DNA of 64,000 bases. It comes from JAFECT01 sp963838235. Its GTDB lineage: Bacteria; Pseudomonadota; Alphaproteobacteria; Caulobacterales; Caulobacteraceae. Below, in pieces: positions 35,325 to 43,990 of the stretch (position 1 is the first letter of the stretch; every line of letters begins with the position of its first letter). Made by a program: the position numbers and the translations under genes. A model generated the notes under the pieces. It was not told the DNA's origin, did no database searches, and worked only from the letters and a program-made list of their open reading frames with translations. The DNA lies in the NCBI GenBank assembly GCA_963838235.1, contig CAWIQJ010000005.1, positions 186,001-250,000 on the forward strand, in the 5' to 3' direction.

Positions 35325-35349
35325 TTAATTGACCGGTCGGTCGATTAAT
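35324..35349. promoter_or_regulatory. TetR-type operator, site 3 (paaABCDE promoter)
   Basis: 11-bp arms ATTAATTGACC and GGTCGATTAAT flank a GGTC spacer; ten of eleven positions are symmetric. It lies 36 bp upstream of the paaA start. It is almost superimposable on the operator next to tetR at 12146-12171. Confidence 0.85.
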
Positions 35350-35384
35350 TCTATAATCCGGCCTCAAATCCTGGGAGTTCACGC

Positions 35385-36382
35385 GTGTACACGACCGAGC
35401 TTCAGAACCAGCCCGGTAAGGGGAAACCGACGGTGGCGTCGACCGAGGACCCGGCTTTGCTGGAGGCCTTCGAGGCGCGGGTGGCCGCCGACGACTTCAT
35501 CGAGCCCAAGGATTGGATGCCGGAGGCCTATCGCCGGACCCTGGTGCGCCAGATTTCCCAGCACGCGCACTCCGAAATCGTCGGCATGCTGCCCGAGGGC
35601 AACTGGATCAGCCGCGCGCCGAGCCTGCGGCGCAAGGCGGTGCTGCTGGCGAAGGTGCAGGACGAGGGCGGGCACGGCCTCTACCTTTACTGCGCCGCCG
35701 AAACGCTCGGCACCTCGCGCGACGAGATGGTCGAGGCGCTGCATTCGGGCAAGGCGAAGTACTCGACCATCTTCAACTATCCGACCCTGACCTGGGCCGA
35801 CATCGGCGCCATCGGCTGGCTGGTGGACGGCGCGGCGATCATGAACCAGGTGCCGCTGCAGCGGACGTCCTACGGGCCCTATGCGCGCGCCATGGTGCGC
35901 GTGTGCAAGGAAGAGAGCTTCCATCAGCGCCAGGGCTACGAGATCATGATGGCCATGTGCGCCGGGTCCGAGGCGCAGAAGCGCATGGCGCAGGATGCGC
36001 TGGACCGCTGGTGGTGGCCGTCCCTGATGATGTTCGGACCGCCGGACGAGAACTCGCCCAACACCGCGCAGTCCATGCGCTGGCGCATCAAGCGCGACAC
36101 CAATGACGAGCTGCGCCAGAAGTTCGTCGACGTGACCGTGCCCCAGGCCGAGGCCATCGGCCTGACGGTTCCCGACGCCGACCTCAAGTGGAACGAGGCC
36201 AAGGGCGGCTACGACTTCGGCGCCATCGACTGGGAAGAGTTCTACGCCGTGGTGCGCGGCGAGGGGCCGGTCGCCAAGGAGCGCATGAAGGCGCGCGTCG
36301 ACGCCTGGGAAGACGGCGCGTGGGTGCGCGACGCCGCCCTGGCCCACGCGGAAAAGCGTTCGCGCGCAGGGCCGCGGCATGA
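35385..36382 (+). CDS. paaA: Phenylacetyl-CoA epoxidase, catalytic subunit PaaA
   Basis: Di-iron oxygenase subunit of the ring 1,2-epoxidase. Iron ligands are visible in VQDEGGHGLYLYCAAETLG and CKEESFHQRQGYEIMMAMCA. MPEAYRRTLVRQISQHAHSE is a hallmark of the family. Length is about 330 residues, as usual. The frame runs on past the expected C-terminus; the expected stop is TGA 36380-36382, overlapping the paaB ATG, so one base is probably wrong at 36355-36378. GTG start at 35385 follows the operator. Confidence 0.92.
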
Positions 36383-36674
36383 GCGATCCCAGAACGCGAG
36401 TGGCCGCTCTGGGAAGTGTTCGTGCGCGCGCGCAACGGCCTCTCCCACCGGCATGTGGGCAGCGTGCACGCCGCCGACGCCGCGATGGCGATGGAGGCCG
36501 CGCGCGACACCTATACCCGGCGCATGGAGGGCGTGAGCCTGTGGGTCGTGCCGTCGAGCGCGATCACCGCGTCCGATCCCGGCCGAGGCCGGACCGCTGT
36601 TCGAACCGGCCGAGGACAAGGTCTATCGCCACCCGACCTTCTACGTCATCCCCGACAACGTGAAGCACATCTGA
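36379..36674 (+). CDS. paaB: Phenylacetyl-CoA epoxidase subunit PaaB, frameshifted
   Basis: Small structural subunit, about 95 residues. Read through frames it gives MSDPEREWPLWEVFVRARNG, then LSHRHVGSVHAADAAMAMEA and YRHPTFYVIPDNVKHI, the standard PaaB sequence. Two extra bases explain the breaks: one C in the CCC at 36388-36390 and one base near 36580. The start overlaps the paaA end and the stop overlaps the paaC start (TGATG), as in intact paa operons. Confidence 0.85.
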
Positions 36675-37436
36675 TGAGTGGCCGGGCACGCTCTGTCGCG
36701 ACTATGCGCTGCGGCTGGGCGACGACAGCCCTGGTGCTGGGCCAGCGGCTGTCGGAATGGTGCGGCCATGCGCCGATGCTCGAGCTCGATCTGGCGCTGG
36801 CCAACATCGGCCTGGATTTGTTCGGCCAGGCGACGCATTTCCTGGCCTATGCCGGCGAGCTGGAGGGCAAGGGCCGCGACGCCGACGCGCTGGCGTTCCA
36901 CCGCGACGTGCTGGATTTCAAGAACTGCCTGCTGGTCGGAACAGCCGAACGGCGACTTCGCCCAGACCATGGCGCGGCAGTTCCTGTTTTCCACTTGGCA
37001 CGAGCTTTATCTGAGCGCCCTGACGGCTTCGACCGACGCGACGTTGGCGGGGATCGCCGCGAAAGGCGTGAAGGAAACGGTCTATCACGCCAAGCTCGCG
37101 TCGGAATGGGTGGTGCGGCTAGGCGACGGCACCGACGAAAGCCGCGCGCGGGTGATCCAGGGGTTGGACTGGAATGTGGCGCTTCGTGGACGAGCTGTTC
37201 CACGCCGATCTGGTCGATGAAGCCGTGGCTGCGAGCGGCGCGGGCGTAGACAAGGCCGTACTGCGCGTTGCGTGGGACGCGCGCATCGATGCGACGCTGG
37301 CCGATGCGGACTGGAGCGGCCGGCGGCGTGCCGCGGCATCCTCGGCGGGCGCGTCGGGCGGCATTCCGAGCATCTCGGCCACATGCTGTCGGAGATGCAG
37401 TTCCTGCAGCGCGCCTATCCGGGGGCGACGTGGTGA
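36674..37436 (+). CDS. paaC: Phenylacetyl-CoA epoxidase subunit PaaC, frameshifted
   Basis: Structural partner of PaaA. Conserved blocks remain in order across frames: CRDYALRLGDD, LVLGQRLSEWCGHAPMLELD, ALANIGLDLFGQATHFL, EQPNGDFAQTMARQFLFSTW, MWRFVDELFHADLVDEAV and SEHLGHMLSEMQFLQRAYPG. At least five frame changes occur in 760 bp. Two are cured by dropping one base (CCC to CC at 36729-36731; GG to G near 36938). Such density with full block conservation points to sequence error. Confidence 0.8.
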
Positions 37437-37906
37437 CGCCGCTGCCGACTTCGCGAGTGTGGGCCCTCCTCGCGGGCGTGCCCGATCCGGAGATTCCCGC
37501 CGTGTCGGTGGTCGACCTTGGCATTGTGCGTGAGGTGGACGCGGAAGCCGTCGCACGATCACGCCGACCTATACCGGCTGTCCCGCGACGATCGCGATCG
37601 AGGGGATGATCCGTAAGGCACTGGATGATGCGGGTCTCAAGCATCTCGACATCGTCATCGACCTGTCGCCGCCGTGGACCACCGACTGGATCAGCGACGA
37701 AGGCCGCGAGAAGCTGCGCGCCTACGGCATCGCGCCGCCGCCGCGCGGCGATGGGCGCGGGACGTTGACGACGAGGCGGCGGTTGCGTGTCCGCGCTGTG
37801 GGTCGGTTGCTGTGGAAGAAGTCAGCCGGTTCGGCTCGACGCCGTGCAAGGCGCTGATGCGCTGCACTCGTGCCTGGAACCATTCGACCGGTTCAAGTGC
37901 CACTGA
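37433..37906 (+). CDS. paaD: PaaD, iron-sulfur assembly factor for the epoxidase, frameshifted
   Basis: The N-terminal MIP18/DUF59 domain reads LLAGVPDPEIPAVSVVDLGI and TYTGCPATIAIEGMIRKALD. The C-terminal zinc ribbon is CPRCGSVAVEEVSRFGSTPC, ending CLEPFDRFKCH just before the TGA at 37904-37906. Three or more frame changes occur (near 37555, 37755 and 37868). PaaD is needed for maturation of the PaaE/PaaAC complex. The start at a GTG near 37433 overlaps the paaC stop. Confidence 0.78.
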
Positions 37907-38989
37907 TGAGCGGATCGCAGCTTCCACAAACTCAAGGTCGCCGAGGTGCGGCGCGAAACCGCCGACTCCGTATCGCTGCGCTTCGACCTGCCCGAAGATC
38001 TGCGTGACCGTTTCGTCTTTCAGCGCGGGCCAGCACCTGACGCTGCGCCACGACCTCGACGGCGAGGATGTCCGGCGTAACTATTCCGTCTGCGTCTCGC
38101 CGCATGAGAACGAGCTGCGCATCGCCGTGAAGCAGATTGCGGGCGGGGTGTTCTCGTCCTTGGTGAACGGCACGATCAAGGCCGGCGACGTGCTCGAGGT
38201 GATGGCGCCCCACGGCAGCTTCACCTGGAAGTTCGACCCCGACGCGCGGCGACGCTATGTCGGTTTCGCCGGCGGCTCGGGTATCACGCCGATTCTGTCG
38301 CTGTTGAAGACCGCCCTGGCGATCGAGCCGAAGAGCAGCTTCACCCTGCTCTACGGCAACCGTTCCTCGGCGACGATCATGTTCCTGGAGGAGCTGGCGG
38401 CGCTGAAGAACCGGTTCCTGGACCGGCTCGAGGTCTATCACTTCCTCGAGGACGAGGCGGAGGAGATCGAGCTGTTCAACGGGCGTCTCGACGCGGCCAA
38501 GACCGAGGAGGTTCTAGGCTCGCTGGTCGACGCGACTCCAGACGGACGCCTTCTTCATCTGCGGCCCCGGCCCGATGATGGACGCGATCGAGCAGGGCCT
38601 GAACGCGCGCAAGGTCGATCCGGCGAAGATCCTGATCGAGCGCTTCACCGTCGGGCGCCCGAGCGCTGTCGATCTTGCGCGCGCCGAAGTGCTCGAGGCC
38701 AAGGCCGCGGGATTGGAGATGACCGTGACGCTCGAAGGCCGTCGCGTGAAGGTCGCCTTCGATCCGGCCAAGGGCGCCATCCTCGACAACGCGCGCGCCG
38801 CGGGCCTGCCCGCGCCGTTTGCGTGCAAGGCGCGGCGTCTGCGCGACGTGCCGCGCGAAGGTGGTCGCGGGCGAGGTCGAGATGAAGACCAACTATGGCC
38901 TGAGCGCCGAAGAACTGGCCGAGGGCTATGTGCTCACCTGCCAGGCCGTGCCGGTGAGCGAAGGCGTGGTGGTGAACTATGATCTGTGA
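37906..38989 (+). CDS. paaE: PaaE, epoxidase reductase subunit, frameshifted
   Basis: Electron-transfer subunit: FAD domain (VRRNYSVCVSPHENELRIAV), NAD(P)-binding domain (YVGFAGGSGITPILSLLKTA, FFICGPGPMMDAIEQGL) and a C-terminal plant-type 2Fe-2S domain (FACKA-GVCATCRAKVVAG, YVLTCQAVPVSEGVVVNYDL). Length across frames is about 355 residues, normal for PaaE. Frame changes lie near 37930, 38535 and 38828-38860. The gene starts in the TGATG overlap with paaD, and the hisC-like gene begins 10 bp after its stop. Confidence 0.8.
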
Positions 38990-38998
38990 GGGGACGCG

Positions 38999-40066
38999 AT
39001 GCTGAAGCCGAAACCGTCGGTGCTGGCCGCGCCGCGCTACCAGCCCGCCAGCCGCAACGTGCCCGATCCGGCGACCGCCATCTACGTCGACGCTAACGAG
39101 TCTGCGCTCGGCCCGTCCGCTGCGGCCCGCGCCGCGGGCATCGCCGCCGCCGCTAATCCCGAACGCTATCCCGACGGCCTGTCGACGGCGCTGCGGCGCA
39201 GGATCGGCGCGACCATCGGTGTCGATCCGGCCTTCATCGTCTGCGGCCACGGGTCCGAAGAGCTGATCCACATGTGTTGCCGTTCGTTGCTGGAGCCGGG
39301 CGACGAGATCATTTGCGGCGCGACGGCGTTCGCCATCTACCGGATCGCGACGGTGGCGGCGGGCGGCAGGGTCGTGGATGCGGAAGAGGTGGACTATGTC
39401 CTCGACCCAAAATCGGTCGCGGCGAAGCTGAGCGACCGCACGCGCATTGTCTTCGTGGCCAATCCGAACAATCCGACCGGCGCCTTAATCGGGCGCGACG
39501 CGCTCGACGAGATCCGCCGCGCGATCCCGCCCGAGGTGCTGCTGGTGCTTGACACCGCCTATGCGGAGTACGTGACCGAGCCGGGGTACAGCGCCGGCCA
39601 CGACTGGGTGAGCGAGGACGGCAACGTCGCGGTGATGCGCACGTTCTCGAAGGCGCACGGCCTGGCGGCAATGCGCGTCGGTTGGCTGCACGGGCCGGCG
39701 GCGCTGGTCGACGCCCTCGACCGCGTGCGCCCGGTGTTCAACGTGCCGACCCCGTCGCAAGCCGCCGCCCAAGCCGCCTTCGGCGACGAGGGCCATCTCG
39801 ACGCGGTGCGCCAACACGCCGAACGCAGCAAGGCGGCCTATCGCGCCGCCGCCGACCGCCTGCCGCCGATGCGGTTGGGCTACACCAACTTCGTCTTCTT
39901 CCCGCACGCGCCGGGCCTGACCGATCACTTGAGCGAGAACAACATCGTCGCCTTCGGCCTGAAGGGCTACCGCATGCCGGACGCGGTGCGCGTGAGCTTC
40001 GGCACCGACGAGGAAAACGCGCGGGTTATCGACGCGATCGCAGGCTGGCCGGGGCCGACGGCTTAG
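38999..40066 (+). CDS. HisC-like class I/II aminotransferase
   Basis: PLP-dependent fold type I enzyme of 355 residues related to histidinol-phosphate aminotransferase. Motifs include VANPNNPTGALIGRDAL, LDTAYAEYV and the PLP-lysine block VMRTFSKAHGLAAMRVGWLHG. It starts 10 bp after paaE and is probably in the same transcript. Outside a his operon such enzymes often transaminate aromatic amino acids, so conversion of phenylalanine to phenylpyruvate is a reasonable but unproven role. Its start at ATG 38999 is clear. Confidence 0.85.
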   Translation: MLKPKPSVLAAPRYQPASRNVPDPATAIYVDANESALGPSAAARAAGIAAAANPERYPDGLSTALRRRIGATIGVDPAFIVCGHGSEELIHMCCRSLLEPGDEIICGATAFAIYRIATVAAGGRVVDAEEVDYVLDPKSVAAKLSDRTRIVFVANPNNPTGALIGRDALDEIRRAIPPEVLLVLDTAYAEYVTEPGYSAGHDWVSEDGNVAVMRTFSKAHGLAAMRVGWLHGPAALVDALDRVRPVFNVPTPSQAAAQAAFGDEGHLDAVRQHAERSKAAYRAAADRLPPMRLGYTNFVFFPHAPGLTDHLSENNIVAFGLKGYRMPDAVRVSFGTDEENARVIDAIAGWPGPTA

Positions 40067-40068
40067 CG

Positions 40069-40280
40069 AGAACCTCCACCGCGAGCGGCGGCGAGCGGGG
40101 GAGGGGGACCATGCGCAGCGCGCATGGTGGAGGGGGCGGCGACCACGCTTCGCAAAACTCATCAGATGGCGTCTGGCGGCTAACGCGATCTCGACGTTGC
40201 GCCTGAGGTCACCCCCTCCACCACGCGCTCCGCGCGCGGTCCCCCTCCGCCCGTTTTCTGCCGAAAACGGTGGAGGTTCT
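40069..40280. repeat. Nested palindromic intergenic element B
   Basis: The outer perfect 12-bp inverted pair AGAACCTCCACC / GGTGGAGGTTCT lies at 40069-40080 and 40269-40280. Inner pairs are GGAGGGGGACC / GGTCCCCCTCC and GGTGGAGGGGG / CCCCCTCCACC, with a small CATGCGC-AGC-GCGCATG hairpin. It fills the whole space between the convergent hisC-like and DUF1993 genes and could terminate both. Confidence 0.75.
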
Positions 40281-40283
40281 GGG

Positions 40284-40841
40284 TCAGGCCTGAGCCGCTT
40301 CCGCCTCCGACGTGTCCTGGATCATCGGCCCGACGTGGGTCATGTAGTCGGGCTTGCCGAGGTCGACGCCCTCGTGGCGCAGGATGTCGTAGGCGGTGAC
40401 CACGGCGAAGTAGAAGTGCGGCAGGGTCCAGTCGCGCAGCAGGCTCTCACCGTTGGTGACCAGCACCTTGGTTCCGAACAGCGGCATGCGGATCGCGCGT
40501 TTTTCGGCGCCATCGAAGTCTTCGGGCCGGGCGGCGGCGACCACCGCCAGGGTGTCGGTGATGCGGGCCTTCAGGTCGGCGAGGGTCTTGTCGGGGTTGT
40601 CTCCCGGGCGTTCTTCCACTTCGCCGGTCAGCACGGCCATGGCGTCCTTCACCTGCACGCAGGCGACAAAGACCTGCTGTTTCAGGGTGAACATGTCGGG
40701 CGCGAGCCGGCACTCCACATAGGCGTCCGGGTCGAGGCCCTTGGCGCGGGCGAAGTCGGCGGCCTTGTCGAGGCAGTGCACGAGGTTTCCCAGCATCAGG
40801 GTGAAGGTGGGCGCGGAGAAGTCGTAGAGAGGGCGGCTCAT
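40284..40841 (-). CDS. DUF1993 family protein
   Basis: A 185-residue soluble protein. MSRPLYDFSAPTFTLMLGNL and FVACVQVKDAMAVLTGEVEE with the C-terminal LRDWTLPHFYFAVVTAYDIL match DUF1993, a helical DinB-like family of unknown function. ATG 40841 is the family start; the longer upstream extension is not family-like. It ends 3 bp from repeat element B and is downstream of the dipeptidase gene on the same strand. Confidence 0.82.
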   Translation of the reverse strand: MSRPLYDFSAPTFTLMLGNLVHCLDKAADFARAKGLDPDAYVECRLAPDMFTLKQQVFVACVQVKDAMAVLTGEVEERPGDNPDKTLADLKARITDTLAVVAAARPEDFDGAEKRAIRMPLFGTKVLVTNGESLLRDWTLPHFYFAVVTAYDILRHEGVDLGKPDYMTHVGPMIQDTSEAEAAQA

Positions 40842-40854
40842 GACGGGTCCTCGG

Positions 40855-42183
40855 CTATTTGGCCGGCCCGTCGAGGGCTTCGACGGTGGCGACCGACGCG
40901 GTTTCCTGCGCCTGCAGCGTCTTCGCTTCAAGCTCGTTGTCGTGCATGACGCGCAGGACGTTGCCGCCGGCGAGCTTGGCGAGGTCTTCGTCGCTCCAGC
41001 CACGGCGGGCGAGTTCTTCCAGCACGGCGGGGAACTTGTCGACGCCGCTGAGGCCCTGGGGCGCGTCGGGGATGCCGTCGAAGTCCGAGCCCAGGCCCAC
41101 GCAGTCGTGGCCGCAGACCTTGGCGACGTGGTCGATGTGGTCGGCGACCATGGCGACGGTGGTCACCGGCTTCGGATGCGCCTTGTCCCACTGCGCCATC
41201 GCGGCCTTGGCGCGCTCGGGCTGACCGATGTAGAGGCCGGCGTAGGGCGGGGCGTTGTAGCGGGTCTGTTCGGCGGCGCGGTCGGCCTCCCACTGAGCCC
41301 GCGTCTGGTCCACGTAGCCCGGGTAGAAGTTCACCATCACCACGCCGTGGTTCCTGGCCACCAGCGCCAGCACGTCGTCGGGTACGTCGCGCGGATGATC
41401 GACGATGGCGCGCGCGCCGGAGTGCGAGAAGATCACCGGCGACCGCGTCGCCGCCAGCGCCGCCTTCATGGTCTCGGCCGAGACGTGGCTCAGGTCCACC
41501 AGCATGCCCAGGCGGTTCATTTCGTGCACCACCGCGACGCCAAAGGGGGTCAGGCCATGATGCTTGGGATCGTCGGTCGCCGAATCCGCCCAGTCGATGT
41601 CGGAGGTGTGGGTGAGCGTCATATAGCGCGCGCCCAGGGCGTAGTAGGCGCGCAAGGCCGCCAGCGAATTGTCGATCTGGTGGCCGCCCTCGACGCCGAT
41701 CATGGCGGCGATCTTGCCCGACTTGTGGATGCGCACCACGTCGTCGGCGGTGGAGGCCATCTCGAAGTCGTTGGGATAGGCCGCGACCATGCGGTGGACG
41801 AGGTCGATCTGTTCGATGGTGGTCTGCACCGCGGCGGGCCCGGTCGTGCTCGCGGGAATCCACACCGACCAGAACTGGCCGCCCATATGGCCCGCCCGCA
41901 TGCGCGGGATGTCGGTCATCAGGCCGGTGTCGCCGCCGTGGATGGCCAGTTTCGAGGTGTCCTTGGTCAGGTCGATCCTGGAGAAGTCGCCGCCGAAGCG
42001 GGTGCGGATCTCCCAGGGCAGGTCGTTGTGGCCGTCGATCAGGGGAGTTTTTTCCAGCACCCGCGCCACCCGGGTGGCGGGGTCGGCGGCGGGTGTCGGT
42101 TTCGGCGGGGCCTTGGCCTGAGCCGTCAAGACGAGCGCGAACGCCGCGGCGGCGCCCAGCATGGTGACGTGGATGATCTTCAT
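40855..42183 (-). CDS. Membrane dipeptidase (peptidase M19)
   Basis: A zinc dipeptidase of 442 residues with a signal peptide (IIHVTMLGAAAAFALVLTAQ). Metal ligands are in TPLIDGHNDLPWEIR, MIGVEGGHQIDNSLAALR and the histidines of VDLSHVSAETMKAAL and PVIFSHSGARAI; the terminal Asp is in VGLGSDFDGIPDAP. It cleaves dipeptides, often with a D-residue, in the periplasm. The DUF1993 gene follows at 14 bp. Confidence 0.9.
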   Translation of the reverse strand: MKIIHVTMLGAAAAFALVLTAQAKAPPKPTPAADPATRVARVLEKTPLIDGHNDLPWEIRTRFGGDFSRIDLTKDTSKLAIHGGDTGLMTDIPRMRAGHMGGQFWSVWIPASTTGPAAVQTTIEQIDLVHRMVAAYPNDFEMASTADDVVRIHKSGKIAAMIGVEGGHQIDNSLAALRAYYALGARYMTLTHTSDIDWADSATDDPKHHGLTPFGVAVVHEMNRLGMLVDLSHVSAETMKAALAATRSPVIFSHSGARAIVDHPRDVPDDVLALVARNHGVVMVNFYPGYVDQTRAQWEADRAAEQTRYNAPPYAGLYIGQPERAKAAMAQWDKAHPKPVTTVAMVADHIDHVAKVCGHDCVGLGSDFDGIPDAPQGLSGVDKFPAVLEELARRGWSDEDLAKLAGGNVLRVMHDNELEAKTLQAQETASVATVEALDGPAK

Positions 42184-42322
42184 GGCCGCCCCTCCGAAAT
42201 CCGAAGCCGCGACGGTAGCGGGCGGCGGGCGCCGTCGCCAGACTTTTTCAGGATTGGAAAACCATTTTTCCGATTTCGACCCCGCTCAGCCGGCGCCCGG
42301 GTAAGTTGACAGGTCGCGGGGA

Positions 42323-42350
42323 ATACACTTCACTATATAGCGAAGTATAT
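42323..42350. promoter_or_regulatory. 28-bp palindrome upstream of the SnoaL-like gene
   Basis: The core ACTTCACTATATAGCGAAGT (42327-42346) is symmetric at nine of ten positions, and flanking ATA/TAT extends the symmetry after one mismatch. It lies in AT-rich sequence between the divergent dipeptidase (start 42183) and SnoaL-like (start 42460) genes. Its size and symmetry fit a MarR- or TetR-type operator; no matching regulator gene is adjacent. The surrounding 42184-42459 has no gene. Confidence 0.6.
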
Positions 42351-42459
42351 GAGTCCGGCGGTTTGCGTCCTGGGTTTGGGCGCTCGCCACAGCGGCCTGT
42401 CGGTTTGCGCCGGCGAGGTCTAGGCGCTGGATGTCAGCGCGCCTGAGGGAGATCGGACC

Positions 42460-42937
42460 ATGTCCACTGCGATGCCTCGCCGTAATCTGTTCAAGCTCGG
42501 CGCCGGCGCGCTTGCGGGCGCCACTCTCGTACCGGCGGCGGCGACCGCCGAGGCGCGACCGGGCGAGGCGGCGAAAAACGAGAGCATCGTGCGCAAATAT
42601 TACAAGTTGTGGGAACAGAAGGATTGGGCCCCTTTGGGGGCGCTGTTGGCCGACGATTTCACCTTCACCAGTCCGCAAGACGACCACATCGACTTGGCCG
42701 CCTTCAAGAAGAACTGCTGGGGCACGCAGATCGGTTTCATCAAGGGATTCGATCTGGAAGTGGTGATGGCGAAAGACGAACTCGGTCATGGTCGAATACC
42801 TCTGCCACACCGAAAACGGAAAGGCCCTGCGCAACGTGGAGATCAGTCGTTTGCGCGACAGCAAGATCGACTCGATCGTGTGCTATTTCGGCGGCAGCGC
42901 CAGCTATCCGTCCGCGGTGAGCGCGCAGAAGAGCTAG
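42460..42937 (+). CDS. Tat-exported SnoaL/NTF2-like protein, one frame break
   Basis: The N-terminus has a twin-arginine signal (MPRRNLFKLGAGALAGATLV). The mature part is a SnoaL-like fold: NESIVRKYYKLWEQKDWAPL, LLADDFTFTSPQDDHIDLAA, and in the other frame VEYLCHTENGKALRNVEISR through DSIVCYFGGSASYPSAVSAQ. Length across frames is about 158 residues. The break is near 42783. The family includes polyketide cyclases and dehydratases as well as binding proteins; no specific role is claimed. Confidence 0.7.
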
Positions 42938-42949
42938 CCTGCGCTCGCC

Positions 42950-43930
42950 TCAACCGCCCAACTGGGCGAGATGACGGGTGTCGCCGGGGTCGTTTTCGGC
43001 GAGGCGGTGGCCGGCCGCCTTGGCGTCCATCGCACCGACGATGCGTTCGACAAGGGCGTCGCGGTCGGCGTCGGCCCGCAGGAGGTCGCGGAGCTCGATG
43101 CCGCCTTCGCCGAACAGACACAGGCGCAGTTTGCCGCGGGCGGTGACGCGCAGCCGGTTGCAGCTGTCGCAGAAACCGGGGCCGTAGGGCGCGATCAGGC
43201 CGATGCGGCCTTCGTGGTCCGGGTGCACGTACTCCACCGCCGGGCCGTCGTCGAAGGCGCGGGTGCGCGGGATCCAGCCTTCACGGTCGAGCCAAGTCTT
43301 CAGTGCGTTGCCGCTCAGATGCTGGTCGGTGAAATAGGAGGCGTTGTCGCGCGTGCGCATCAGCTCGATGAAGCGCACCGCGATCGGGCGCGCGCGCACG
43401 AAGTCGGCGAAGGCGCGGAATTCGGCCTCGGCGTTGTCGCGCAGCAGAACGGCGTTGACCTTCACCGCCGGATAGGCCTGCGCCAGCGCCGCATCGACGC
43501 CGGACACGACCTCATCCAGACGATCATGACCGGTGAGCGCGGCGAAGCGCGCCGGATCGAGCGTGTCGATGGAGACGTTGATCGCGGTCAGCCCCGCCTC
43601 GCGCCAGTCGTGCGCGTGTTTGGCGAGGTTCCAGCCGTTGGTGGTCATGGCGATCTTTGCGACGCCCGGGGTCGCTGCGGTGCGCGCGATGAGATCGCCG
43701 ATGTCCTTGCGCGTCGTCGGTTCGCCGCCGGTCAGGCGGACTTTCGCGACACCGAGCGCGGCGAAGGCCGAGGCCACGCGGGCGACCTCGTCGCCGGTCA
43801 GGAAGGCGTCATCGTCGGTCTTGTGGAAGCCGTCGGGCAGGCAATAGGCGCAGCGGAAATTGCAGATCTCGGTGACCGAGAGCCTGAGATAGGAAAATCG
43901 CCGGCCGTATCCATCCGTGAGGCGCGCCAC
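42950..43930 (-). CDS. moaA: GTP 3',8-cyclase MoaA
   Basis: Radical-SAM enzyme for the first step of molybdenum cofactor synthesis. The SAM cluster is CNFRCAYC in LRLSVTEICNFRCAYCLPDG, and the C-terminal cluster is YGPGFCDSCNRLRVTARGK with LRLCLFGEGG. It has 326 residues, the usual size, but the C-terminal GG/GA motif is only loosely kept (RHLAQLGG). GTG start. Last gene of the moco operon, after moeA. Confidence 0.92.
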   Translation of the reverse strand: MARLTDGYGRRFSYLRLSVTEICNFRCAYCLPDGFHKTDDDAFLTGDEVARVASAFAALGVAKVRLTGGEPTTRKDIGDLIARTAATPGVAKIAMTTNGWNLAKHAHDWREAGLTAINVSIDTLDPARFAALTGHDRLDEVVSGVDAALAQAYPAVKVNAVLLRDNAEAEFRAFADFVRARPIAVRFIELMRTRDNASYFTDQHLSGNALKTWLDREGWIPRTRAFDDGPAVEYVHPDHEGRIGLIAPYGPGFCDSCNRLRVTARGKLRLCLFGEGGIELRDLLRADADRDALVERIVGAMDAKAAGHRLAENDPGDTRHLAQLGG

Positions 43931-43990
43931 GCAGGCTCCTGTTTCCGTCCGCCAAGTTTAGGCCATACCGCGCCGGCCGGGGAGGCGAAT

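Noticed and set aside
36416..37249. A continuous 277-residue frame spanning paaB and paaC
   Set aside because: It is a chimera caused by frame errors. Its sequence shifts between true paaB, out-of-frame sequence and true paaC.
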